Source: Chloroflexota bacterium (lineage in GTDB: Bacteria > Chloroflexota > Dehalococcoidia > UBA2247 > RBG-13-53-26). Taken from it: DNA of 9,529 bases. The notes under the pieces are model-generated. The model was not told where the DNA came from. It made no database searches and saw nothing but the letters and a program-made list of their open reading frames with translations. Positions within the stretch are counted from its first letter, which is position 1, and each line of letters starts with the position of its first letter. Made by a program: the position numbers and the translations under genes. The DNA is taken from NCBI GenBank assembly GCA_003650185.1, contig QMOF01000072.1, positions 1 through 9,529 of the forward strand, read 5' to 3'. Below are positions 1 to 6,225 of the stretch, piece by piece.

Positions 1-758
1 GGAGCATCCGGCATGCCCAGATGGACTATCTCTGCGTGACCCGGACCGGGGGTGGCGGGGGCTACAAGAATATCGTCCTGGCACCAGCCTCGGTGCAGGA
101 AACGCACGATCTGGTCCAGATGGCGTTCTACTTGGCGGACAAGTACTCGAATCCGGTAGTGGTCTTGTTGGATGCCATCCTGGGCCTCGTGGCGGAGACA
201 CTGGAATTCAAGAAGCTGGACTTTGGCCCGCTGCCGGAGAAGGCCTGGGCGGTGAGAGGGCGCGATATTCAGGAAGATAAGGGCCGACGCTATATTCATA
301 CCTACCCTGGCGCTGCGCCGCCGCCTCGCGGGTATCCTAACTACGTCTCCTGGCTGGAGCACATCGGCCAGAAGTATCAGCAGATGAAAGATTCTGAGGT
401 GAGGTACGAGACCTACCGGACGGATGACGCAGAGTTACTGCTGGTGGCCTACGGGTACGTCTCGCGGGTCTGCAAAGAGGCGGTCAACAGCGCTCGAGCT
501 GAGGGCCGCAAGGTGGGCCTCATCCGGCCCATAACCTTGTGGCCATTCCCTTCGCAGGTGCTTAGCGAAAAGGCGGACCAGGGATGTCGGTTCCTGGTGA
601 TAGAGGACAGCCTGGGGCAAATGGTAGACGATGTCAAAATGGCCGTCCTCGGCCGGGCGGAGGTGAATTTCATGGGGGTCTTGAGTCGCCACATCCCAAC
701 CGATGGAGGCATGATCCTGCCTGGGAGAGTCCTTCAAGAGATACGGAGGCTGTCATGA
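1..758 (+). CDS. 2-oxoacid:ferredoxin oxidoreductase, alpha subunit (5'-truncated by window edge)
   Basis: Alpha subunit of a multi-subunit 2-oxoacid:ferredoxin oxidoreductase (KorA/VorB type). The complex oxidatively decarboxylates a 2-oxoacid to acyl-CoA and passes electrons to ferredoxin in the cytoplasm. The frame is open from base 3 with no stop, so the gene begins upstream. The Met codon at 21 lies inside the conserved region and is not the start. Residues before and after it (SIRHAQMDYL, then a Gly-rich stretch and IVLAPASVQE) match the family segment that reads roughly GIQPSQGDYF...GGGHGDY...VLAPNSVQE. The next stretch, AFYLADKYSNPVVVL, is the typical helix and strand of this domain. 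The C-terminal part (LLLVAYGYVSR; GLIRPITLWPFP; FLVIEDSLGQM) is the transketolase-C-like domain. About 251 residues are present of a usual 350-390, so the N-terminal part is missing. Its stop overlaps the beta start (ATGA), implying translational coupling. Substrate class (2-oxoglutarate, branched-chain or other) is undetermined. Confidence 0.93.
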   Translation, partial: SIRHAQMDYLCVTRTGGGGGYKNIVLAPASVQETHDLVQMAFYLADKYSNPVVVLLDAILGLVAETLEFKKLDFGPLPEKAWAVRGRDIQEDKGRRYIHTYPGAAPPPRGYPNYVSWLEHIGQKYQQMKDSEVRYETYRTDDAELLLVAYGYVSRVCKEAVNSARAEGRKVGLIRPITLWPFPSQVLSEKADQGCRFLVIEDSLGQMVDDVKMAVLGRAEVNFMGVLSRHIPTDGGMILPGRVLQEIRRLS

Positions 759-1522
759 GCGACCTGTCGTCCATGGACAAGGTCAAGGTAGTCGGCGCCG
801 GGCAGGTGCTGTGGATGCCTATACCCGGCTGCCCGGGATGCCAGGCCGGCTCGGTCGGGCGGATCATCGCTGAAGTCCTGGAGGAGATGCGGCTGGATGG
901 CAAAGCAATACTGTGTGACGGCATCGGCTGTCACTCGGGGGTGGCTGTCTTGAATCTGGACGTGGTGCAGGGTTCTCACGGCGGTGCGCCGGACATGGCT
1001 ACTGCCATCAAGCGTCTCTCTCCTGACAGTCTTGTATTCACGGTCCAGGGAGATGGCGACTGCATTGCCATTGGGGCGGGATCGTTTATCGGGGCCCTGA
1101 CCAGGGCCGAGATGATCACGATCATAATGGTCAACAACGCCAACTATGGGACAACCGGCGGCCAAATGGCACCGACAACGCTGATGGGACAGAAGACCAC
1201 CACCACCCCATCCGGGCGCGACGCCGCCACGGGCGGTGGTTACCCGGTGCGAGTGGCCGAGCTGGCTGCTACCTTCAGAAGCGTGGCCTATAGCGCCCGC
1301 GGTGCCCTGACTACCCCGGCCAACTACCAGCGTACGAAGAAGTACGTCAAGACCGCTTTCCAGAAGCAGGTCGATCGCGCCGGCCTGGGCTTCGTAGAGG
1401 TGCTGTCTGCCTGCCCGCCCAACTGGCACCTCAGCCCGGTGGAGTCGCTGAAGTGGATCGAGGAGAAGATGATCCCAGAGTTCCCTCTGGGAGAGTTCAA
1501 GAACGTGGACCGGGCAACCTAG
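755..1522 (+). CDS. 2-oxoacid:ferredoxin oxidoreductase, beta (TPP-binding) subunit
   Basis: Beta subunit, carrying thiamine pyrophosphate and a [4Fe-4S] cluster. The start at 755 is chosen because GGAGG (745-749) lies 5 nt upstream and the ATG overlaps the alpha stop as ATGA. The open frame extends further upstream to 584, but that part lies inside alpha. The 255-residue length fits stand-alone beta subunits of the KorB/VorA type (usually about 250-300). Visible motifs are the CPGC pair (C26, C29), C59 in GIGCHSG and C220 in SACPPNW. These match the four cluster ligands known in this family. The TPP/Mg motif runs from GDGD (99-102) to VNNANYGTTGGQ (126-137), followed by MAPTTLMGQKT. All key residues are intact, so the enzyme should be active. 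A 28-nt gap leads to the gamma gene. Confidence 0.95.
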   Translation: MSDLSSMDKVKVVGAGQVLWMPIPGCPGCQAGSVGRIIAEVLEEMRLDGKAILCDGIGCHSGVAVLNLDVVQGSHGGAPDMATAIKRLSPDSLVFTVQGDGDCIAIGAGSFIGALTRAEMITIIMVNNANYGTTGGQMAPTTLMGQKTTTTPSGRDAATGGGYPVRVAELAATFRSVAYSARGALTTPANYQRTKKYVKTAFQKQVDRAGLGFVEVLSACPPNWHLSPVESLKWIEEKMIPEFPLGEFKNVDRAT

Positions 1523-1550
1523 CACCTGGTGTGTCAAGAGGGGAGAATCC

Positions 1551-2111
1551 ATGGAACAGAGGACAGCTTCGAGAGTGGAACTGATCATCGCGGGCCTGGG
1601 AGGGATGGGTGTGCTCGTTGCTGGACACCTGCTTGCCTCAGCAGGTCTTAGCAGCCATAAGCACGTGTCTTGGATGCCCACGTATGGCGAGGCCAGGCGG
1701 GGCGGGCTTTCGGAGTGCACCGTCATCCTGTCCCAGGATGAGATCGCCTCTCCTATCTTGGACGTCGCAGGGGCGATCTTGATGCTGGACAGCTCTCAGA
1801 TAAAGGCGTTCGAGCAGCGTGTGCGGCCGGGCGGGATGATGATAGTGGAGACGGCCGGGTTGAAAGAGAACCTGGACAGGGAAGATATCGAGGTGATCCC
1901 TGTCTCCGGGATGGAAATGGCCATGGAGTTCGGCAGTTTGCAGACGGCAAACCTGATCATGCTGGGGACATATATGGAACTGGCCAAGCCTCTCTCTCTC
2001 CAGTTGATCGAAAAGGAAATCCAGAGAAGATACAGCGGCGAAGTGCTGGAGCGCAACACGAAGGCTTTCAGGGCTGGACTAGAACTGGGGAGAGCCCTGG
2101 CAGCCACCTAG
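1551..2111 (+). CDS. 2-oxoacid:ferredoxin oxidoreductase, gamma subunit
   Basis: Gamma subunit of the same complex (pyruvate/ketoisovalerate oxidoreductase catalytic-domain family). It is 186 residues, the normal size for a separate gamma chain. The N-terminal glycine-rich loop GLGGMGV (15-21) followed by AGHLLASAG is diagnostic. So is the PTYGEARRGG segment (43-52), which corresponds to the family's SYGPE-RGG, followed by ECTVILS. The start at 1551 is supported by a GGGGAG purine run (about 1540-1545) just upstream. In known four-subunit enzymes a small 2x[4Fe-4S] ferredoxin-like delta subunit is also encoded. None is present downstream here, so if it exists it most likely lies upstream of the window. 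The gene sits directly before the 2-hydroxyacid dehydrogenase gene. Confidence 0.94.
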   Translation: MEQRTASRVELIIAGLGGMGVLVAGHLLASAGLSSHKHVSWMPTYGEARRGGLSECTVILSQDEIASPILDVAGAILMLDSSQIKAFEQRVRPGGMMIVETAGLKENLDREDIEVIPVSGMEMAMEFGSLQTANLIMLGTYMELAKPLSLQLIEKEIQRRYSGEVLERNTKAFRAGLELGRALAAT

Positions 2112-2113
2112 AT

Positions 2114-2120
2114 GAGGAGG
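2114..2120 (+). promoter_or_regulatory. Shine-Dalgarno that decides the 2129 start
   Basis: GAGGAGG, three bases after the gamma stop, lies 8 nt before ATG 2129. The longer alternative start, GTG at 2120, uses the last base of this SD and would have no SD of its own. ATG 2129 is therefore preferred. Confidence 0.8.
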
Positions 2121-2128
2121 TGCCGTCA

Positions 2129-3175
2129 ATGAGGTTCCAGGTGGTCCAGGTCATGTTCGAGCCCGGATCATTCATGCCGGACTACGGAGAGATGCTGAAG
2201 GAGGCCGGACTCGACGTCGAGTTCAAGAGGGTCAACTGCACGAGTGAAGAGGAGATAATCGCTGCGGCGCAAGACGCTGACGCCGTCATCGGAGTGGCCA
2301 CCTACCAGAAGTTCTCGAGGAAGGTGATCCAGTCATTGCCGAAGTTGAGGTTCATCATGAGCATGGGCATCGGCTATGACAACCTGGACCTGAAGGCTGC
2401 CACGGAGCACGGGGTCCTGGCCGCCAATGTGCCGGACTACTGCCTTGACGAGATGTCAGATCATGTCATGGCGCTGGTCCTGGCCTGCGCCAGGAAGATC
2501 GTGAAGCTGGGGACTATGGTCAAAGAAGGGGGATGGCAGAAGGAGCCCGACCCCAACATTCAGCGCAACATATGGCCGACAATGTCGCGCCTGCGCGGGC
2601 AGACGCTGGGGTTGGTGGGGTTGGGAAGGGTGCCGCGTGCTCTGCTGCCCAAAGCTAAGGCCTTCGGCATGAGAGTTATCGCCTGCGATCCCTATGTGGA
2701 CTCGAGTGTGTTCCAGTCGCTGGGGGTGGAGAAAGTGGACCTCGATAGCCTGCTGGCGCAGTCTGATTTCATTTCCCTCCACCCCGCCCTGACCCCTGAG
2801 ACGATGCACATGCTGGGAGCTGGAGAGTTCGCGAAGATGAAGCCGACGGCCTATCTGGTGAACACGGCCAGGGGGGCACTTGTAGACCATTCCGCTCTTT
2901 ATCAGGCGCTCACGAATAAGCAGATAGCTGGGGCGGCACTCGACGTCACAGATCCGGCGCCGATCCCGGTAAGCGACCCACTGCTGAAGTTGGACAACGT
3001 AATCATCACCGCTCATTCAGCCCATGCTTCCATACCGGCCCTCATGGAGCTCCTTGAGCGTCCAGGACGCGAAGTGGCCAGGGTGTTGAAAGGGGAATGG
3101 CCGCTGGGACTTCTGAACCCTGAGGCCAAGGACAAATATAACCAGAAATGGAGACAGGAGCTGAATCGACCGTAG
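2129..3175 (+). CDS. D-isomer-specific 2-hydroxyacid dehydrogenase (PGDH/CtBP-like), atypical active site
   Basis: NAD(P)-dependent D-2-hydroxyacid dehydrogenase family, interconverting a 2-oxoacid and a D-2-hydroxyacid. It has 348 residues, a normal length. The N-terminal substrate domain contains MSMGIGYDNLDL (78-88), the usual G-x-G-x-DN-D element. The Rossmann motif is GLVGLGRVP (161-169), with Pro169 at the third Gly position, and D187 (ACDPYVD) ends the second strand and should bind ribose. VNTARGALVD (244-253) supplies catalytic Arg248, and H296 (ITAHSA) is the catalytic His. The catalytic Glu usually found in DVxxxEP is replaced: the sequence reads DVTDPAP (272-278), giving Ala277 (codon GCG at 2957-2959). 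The C-terminal LLNPEAKDKY resembles CtBP-like family members. The gene follows the oxidoreductase gamma gene by 17 nt, so co-transcription is likely. It may make or consume that enzyme's 2-oxoacid. The substrate is unknown, and loss of the Glu leaves the activity uncertain. Confidence 0.88.
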   Translation: MRFQVVQVMFEPGSFMPDYGEMLKEAGLDVEFKRVNCTSEEEIIAAAQDADAVIGVATYQKFSRKVIQSLPKLRFIMSMGIGYDNLDLKAATEHGVLAANVPDYCLDEMSDHVMALVLACARKIVKLGTMVKEGGWQKEPDPNIQRNIWPTMSRLRGQTLGLVGLGRVPRALLPKAKAFGMRVIACDPYVDSSVFQSLGVEKVDLDSLLAQSDFISLHPALTPETMHMLGAGEFAKMKPTAYLVNTARGALVDHSALYQALTNKQIAGAALDVTDPAPIPVSDPLLKLDNVIITAHSAHASIPALMELLERPGREVARVLKGEWPLGLLNPEAKDKYNQKWRQELNRP

Positions 3176-3380
3176 CAGGCGCGGACTCGGACCAACGACG
3201 CCATGATTGACGGAGATGCGGTCCCGTGCTAGATTGCCACCACCGGTTCAGAAGTTATGTCTGGAAAAGGTCTACGAGGGCGTTTCTTTATGGCTATGGC
3301 GGTGGCGATCATTCACAACTAAAGACTAGTGCCTAGCTGCGCATTCGGATTGACACGGATGTTAGCACTCGCTCTCGTCA

Positions 3381-3406
3381 GCATACGCACAGTTATCTGT
3401 GTAAGC
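3381..3406. repeat. Imperfect inverted repeat (possible operator or hairpin)
   Basis: The left arm GCATACGCACAG and right arm CTGTGTAAGC flank the loop TTAT. The inner CACAG/CTGTG arms pair perfectly. Outward, pairing of GC-TAC with GTA-GC needs a 2-nt bulge and one mismatch. There is no T-run after it, so a terminator is unlikely. It lies 137 nt before the CoA-transferase start, where an operator or leader hairpin could sit. Confidence 0.35.
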
Positions 3407-3448
3407 AAGTACCAGGGATGGACGAGGGTCAGCTCGCTATGAGTTGCC

Positions 3449-3462
3449 CTGGGAAGTCCCAG
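3449..3462. repeat. Inverted repeat CTGGGA-AG-TCCCAG (possible operator)
   Basis: Two perfect 6-nt arms are separated by 2 nt. The compact symmetry fits a dimeric protein-binding site better than an RNA hairpin, because a 2-nt loop is strained. It lies 80 nt before ATG 3543. One such element is expected by chance only occasionally in a region this size, so support is modest. Confidence 0.35.
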
Positions 3463-3495
3463 CTAAGAAATGCCAGCCATACCGCGCAAATAGGC

Positions 3496-3503
3496 AAAGG
3501 AGG
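3496..3503 (+). promoter_or_regulatory. Orphan Shine-Dalgarno-like sequence AAAGGAGG
   Basis: This is a near-ideal SD with no ATG, GTG or TTG 4-12 nt downstream. The CoA-transferase frame is open through it, but only ATC codons fall at the right spacing. The real start at 3543 has its own GGGGAGG (3532-3538). The element could be a standby ribosome site, a remnant of an older start, or chance. Confidence 0.3.
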
Positions 3504-3542
3504 ATCGCTATCCAGCTCACGCTGAAGAAACGGGGAGGTGCT

Positions 3543-4814
3543 ATGGTTACGGAGCATGATAGTCTGCTTGGCGGGTATCGCGTCCTGGATCTGACCGATG
3601 AGAAAGGTCATGTGTGCGGGAAGGTCCTGGGCGACTTCGGAGCTGATGTAATCAAGGTTGAGAGACCCGGAGGCGATCCTTCCCGGAATATTGGCCCCTT
3701 CTACAAAGACATCCCTCATCCGGAGAAGAGTCTCTTATGGTTCAGCACGAACACCAGTAAGAGAGGCATCACGCTGAATATCGAAACGCTTGGCGGTAGA
3801 GAGATATTCAGGAAGCTGGTCGAGACCGCAGACTTTGTGTTAGAGTCCTTTCCGCCGGGCTACATGGACGATCTGGGCCTGGGGTACCCGGAGCTGGAGA
3901 AGATCAAGCCTGGCATAATTGTGACTTCCATAACTCCCTTCGGCCAGAGTGGTCCGTATGCCCGCTACCAGAGTACCGATCTTGTGGGCTGTGCCATGGG
4001 AGGCCTGGTACGCATCCTGGGCGAATTGGGCCGCCCGCCCGTGCGCATGAGCTATGACCCACAGGCCTATTTCCAGGTTGGCGTCCACGCCGCGCTCGGT
4101 TCGATGGTGGCCCACTACCACCGTGTGCTTACCGGGGAGGGGCAGCACGTCGATGTGTCCATGCAGGAAGCGGTGGCATTGAGCACTATGACCGCTGCCG
4201 AAGTGTACGATCTGATGAAGGTCAACGTCATCGGTACGGGACAGTTCTTCGTAAGCCCTAGGCCGGAGCCATATGGCCTGCTCTTCCTGCGCTTCGTTTA
4301 TCCCTGCAAGGACGGGCATGTGGTGATATATTACGCCGGTGGCGCCTCTGGTCTGATCCAGTCCTCCCAGGCTCTACTGGACTGGGCCAATGAGGAAGGG
4401 ATGGCCCTGGAGCTCAAGGGCTATGACTTCAGGCAGTGGGACGGATCGACCATAACACAGCAGGAATTGGACCAGCAATATGAGGCCATCATCGAGTTCC
4501 TCATGACCAAGACTAAAGATGAGCTGTTTGAGGAGGCGATCAAGAGGGGCATCATGCTCGCTCCCTGCGCCACCACCGAGGAGATAAGCAGGAACCCCCA
4601 TCTCCAGGCCAGGGGATTCTGGGAGAAGGTAGACCACCCAGAGCTGGGGGAAACCATAGTCTATCCTGGAGCCCCGGTGAGGATGGAAGAGACTCCCTGG
4701 AGAATCCAGTGTCGCGCCCCACTCCCAGGCGAGCACAACGAGGAAGTGTACGAAAAGGAACTGGGATTCTCCAGAGAACAGATGGCCATTATGAAGGCCC
4801 AAAACATAATCTGA
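3543..4814 (+). CDS. CaiB/BaiF family III CoA-transferase, first of tandem pair, non-canonical nucleophile region
   Basis: Family III CoA-transferases move CoA between acyl groups through an Asp-bound anhydride/thioester intermediate. The start at 3543 has GGGGAGG 4 nt upstream and begins just before the conserved N-terminus. A longer TTG-initiated frame from 3444 adds unconserved residues. The 423-residue length is typical. Diagnostic segments are VLDLTDEKGHVCGKVLGD (14-31), FGADVIKVERPGGDPSR (32-48), STNTSKRGITLNI (68-80), SITPFGQSGPYARY (129-142) and GEGQHVDVSMQEA (198-210). The canonical nucleophilic Asp follows 'PVR-x-G-' by a few residues. Here the stretch reads PVRMSYDPQAYFQVG (166-180), with Ala175/Tyr176 at the aligned position. 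The only nearby acid is D172, three or four residues early. I recall related subfamilies with a similar PQAY segment, so this is probably a lineage trait and not damage. It is followed 35 nt later by a second, different CoA-transferase, with which it may form a heteromer. Confidence 0.92.
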   Translation: MVTEHDSLLGGYRVLDLTDEKGHVCGKVLGDFGADVIKVERPGGDPSRNIGPFYKDIPHPEKSLLWFSTNTSKRGITLNIETLGGREIFRKLVETADFVLESFPPGYMDDLGLGYPELEKIKPGIIVTSITPFGQSGPYARYQSTDLVGCAMGGLVRILGELGRPPVRMSYDPQAYFQVGVHAALGSMVAHYHRVLTGEGQHVDVSMQEAVALSTMTAAEVYDLMKVNVIGTGQFFVSPRPEPYGLLFLRFVYPCKDGHVVIYYAGGASGLIQSSQALLDWANEEGMALELKGYDFRQWDGSTITQQELDQQYEAIIEFLMTKTKDELFEEAIKRGIMLAPCATTEEISRNPHLQARGFWEKVDHPELGETIVYPGAPVRMEETPWRIQCRAPLPGEHNEEVYEKELGFSREQMAIMKAQNII

Positions 4815-4839
4815 CACTCTAAGAATAACTCTGGATGGT

Positions 4840-4843
4840 GGAG
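4840..4843 (+). promoter_or_regulatory. Shine-Dalgarno that decides the 4850 start
   Basis: GGAG lies 6 nt before ATG 4850. The alternative in-frame ATG at 4835 is upstream of this element and has no comparable SD. The five extra residues it would add are not family-like. Confidence 0.65.
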
Positions 4844-4849
4844 AGAAGA

Positions 4850-6091
4850 ATGACAAGGCAGGTATTTGAAGGACTGAAAGTAGCCGATTTCAGTTGGGGC
4901 GCCGCCGGGCCTCAGGTCAGCCGCGAGCTTGCTGAACATGGAGCCACGGTGATTCGGGTGGAGAGCCATCGACGTCTTGATTCGCTGAGAACGGGTGGCC
5001 CCTTCAAGGATGGCCAGCCCGGCACCAACCGCAGCGCTATGTATACAGCATACAATACCAACAAATACGGGATCAGCCTGGACCTGAATAACCCCAAGAG
5101 CAAGGAGGTGGCCAGGAGGCTGGTGGCATGGGCTGATGTCGTCGCTGACAGCATGGCCGTGGGAACGATGGCCAAGTGGGGACTGGACTATGAAAGCTGT
5201 CGCAAGATAAATCCAGGGGTCATCTACTTCAGCACCACCCAGCAGGGACAATACGGCCCGCACAGTGACTTTCACGGGTTTGGGCACCACGCCAACGCTT
5301 TGCTCGGCCTCTGCACTGCCACCGGCTGGCCGGACAGCGATCCGACCCTCCCCTTCACCCCCTACTGCGATTACGTCGCTCCGTGGTATCTAACTATAGC
5401 CGTCATCGGAGCGCTTTTGCGGCGGCGTCAGACGGGGAAGGGAATGTACATCGAGCAGTCACAGTTCGAGGCAGGACTGAACTTTGTGGCGCCCCATCTG
5501 CTGGACTACACGGTCAATGGGCACGTCGTCATCCGCATGGGAAACCGTGACCGCTACATGTCCCCTCACGGCGTTTATCCCTGCCGCGGCGTGGATCGCT
5601 GGGTGGCCGTTGCCGTGACTAACGAAGAACAGTGGCAGCGCTTTTGCCTGGTAATAGGCCGTCCCGACTGGATCAGTGACGCCAGGTTCGCCACCATCGT
5701 CAGCCGCAAGGAGAATGAAGACGAGCTGGACAGGCTCATCGGCGAGTGGACTAAGGACTACGCGCCGGAGCAGGTGATGACCATGATGCAGGATGCCGGG
5801 GTGCCGGCGGGGGTGGTACAGACAGGTGAAGACCTCCTCAACGACCCACAGCTAAAGCACCGACAGCATTACCGGGTGCTAGACCACCCCGAGATCGGCC
5901 CTCACTCCTACAACGCGCCGGCGTATCATCTCTCCAAAACTCCTTGTGACCCTAGAACCGCAGCGCCGTGCCTGGGGCAGCACAATGCCTATGTCTACAA
6001 GGAGATACTGGGCTTCTCGGATGATGAGATAGCTGACATGCTGGTGGAGGGGGTGATAACCACAGATGCTGATGCTCCCACAAAGATATAG
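4850..6091 (+). CDS. CaiB/BaiF family III CoA-transferase, second of tandem pair, canonical Asp present
   Basis: Second family III CoA-transferase, of 413 residues. It is clearly in the same superfamily as its neighbour but in a different subfamily. The N-terminus reads FEGLKVADFSWGAAGP (6-21), then LAEHGATVIRVES (27-39). Further conserved stretches are YNTNKYGISLDLN (68-80), AWADVVADS (93-101), MAKWGLDYESCRKINPGVIY (107-126) and QQGQYGPH (131-138). The predicted nucleophile is D174 in TPYCDYVAPWY (170-180), at the usual place of the family's Asp. RRRQTGKGMYIEQSQFEA (191-208) follows as expected. The Pro-rich tail with LGQHNAYVYKEILGFSDDEI is the normal C-terminus. The gene lies 35 nt after the first CoA-transferase and is probably co-transcribed. 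CoA donor and acceptor cannot be deduced. A two-subunit enzyme has precedent in succinyl-CoA:benzylsuccinate CoA-transferase (BbsEF). Confidence 0.93.
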   Translation: MTRQVFEGLKVADFSWGAAGPQVSRELAEHGATVIRVESHRRLDSLRTGGPFKDGQPGTNRSAMYTAYNTNKYGISLDLNNPKSKEVARRLVAWADVVADSMAVGTMAKWGLDYESCRKINPGVIYFSTTQQGQYGPHSDFHGFGHHANALLGLCTATGWPDSDPTLPFTPYCDYVAPWYLTIAVIGALLRRRQTGKGMYIEQSQFEAGLNFVAPHLLDYTVNGHVVIRMGNRDRYMSPHGVYPCRGVDRWVAVAVTNEEQWQRFCLVIGRPDWISDARFATIVSRKENEDELDRLIGEWTKDYAPEQVMTMMQDAGVPAGVVQTGEDLLNDPQLKHRQHYRVLDHPEIGPHSYNAPAYHLSKTPCDPRTAAPCLGQHNAYVYKEILGFSDDEIADMLVEGVITTDADAPTKI

Positions 6092-6225
6092 AGGGTAGCC
6101 TTTGACACAACTGTGAACAACAGTGGCCACCTGCATTGCCAGCGTGTTTTCCCGATGCCCCGGGCAATAATGTATGAGGGTGAGATAACCATAAGAAACA
6201 CAAAGCAAGAAGTGAGGAGAGCGTC
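6092..6225 (+). promoter_or_regulatory. Spacer with short dyads and a weak candidate -10
   Basis: This 134-nt gap precedes the alcohol dehydrogenase. It contains TTGACA (6102-6107), ACTGT-N5-ACAGT (6110-6124), TGCCC-C-GGGCA (6156-6166) and a longer-range ATTGCC/GGCAAT pair (6135-6140 with 6163-6168). AATAAT (6166-6171) matches the -10 consensus at five of six bases but has no convincing -35 at 16-18 nt. The TTGACA has no -10 at the right distance. An internal promoter for the dehydrogenase/flavoprotein genes is possible but not shown. Confidence 0.25.

Larger units (their letters stand above)
3176..3542 (+). other. Intergenic region with candidate regulatory elements
   Basis: This 367-nt stretch has no credible gene. 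The longest small frame of note (3257-3322, 21 codons) lacks an SD. I see no clear rho-independent terminator after the dehydrogenase gene: no GC-rich hairpin is followed by a T-run. A perfect TTGACA lies at 3350-3355, but no good -10 box sits 16-18 nt downstream. Two dyad elements (3381-3406 and 3449-3462) and a strong unused SD (3496-3503) are listed separately. The most likely role is the promoter/operator region of the CoA-transferase unit. Confidence 0.5.

Noticed and set aside
584..754. Upstream extension of the beta-subunit frame
   Set aside because: It lies wholly inside the alpha gene. The SD and the ATGA overlap place the true start at 755.
734..1726. Long minus-strand open frame (330 codons) across beta and gamma subunit genes
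   Set aside because: It is antisense to two strongly conserved genes, its translation has no recognisable motif, and it spans their boundary. It is a by-product of GC-rich codon use.
3189..3226. GGACC/GGTCC arms after the hydroxyacid dehydrogenase as a terminator
   Set aside because: The arms are only 5 nt with a long loop and no T-run, so they do not form a rho-independent terminator.
3257..3322. 21-codon open frame in the large intergenic gap
   Set aside because: It has no SD and no similarity I recognise, and its length is expected by chance.
3350..3355. TTGACA as a sigma-70 -35 box
   Set aside because: There is no acceptable -10 hexamer 16-18 nt downstream, so I do not call a promoter. 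A non-canonical promoter remains possible.
3444..3542. Upstream TTG start for the first CoA-transferase
   Set aside because: The extra 33 residues are unlike the family N-terminus, and GGGGAGG sits correctly for ATG 3543.
4661..5290. Minus-strand open frame of 209 codons across the CoA-transferase junction
   Set aside because: It overlaps the conserved coding regions of both CoA-transferases and shows no motif or SD-supported start.
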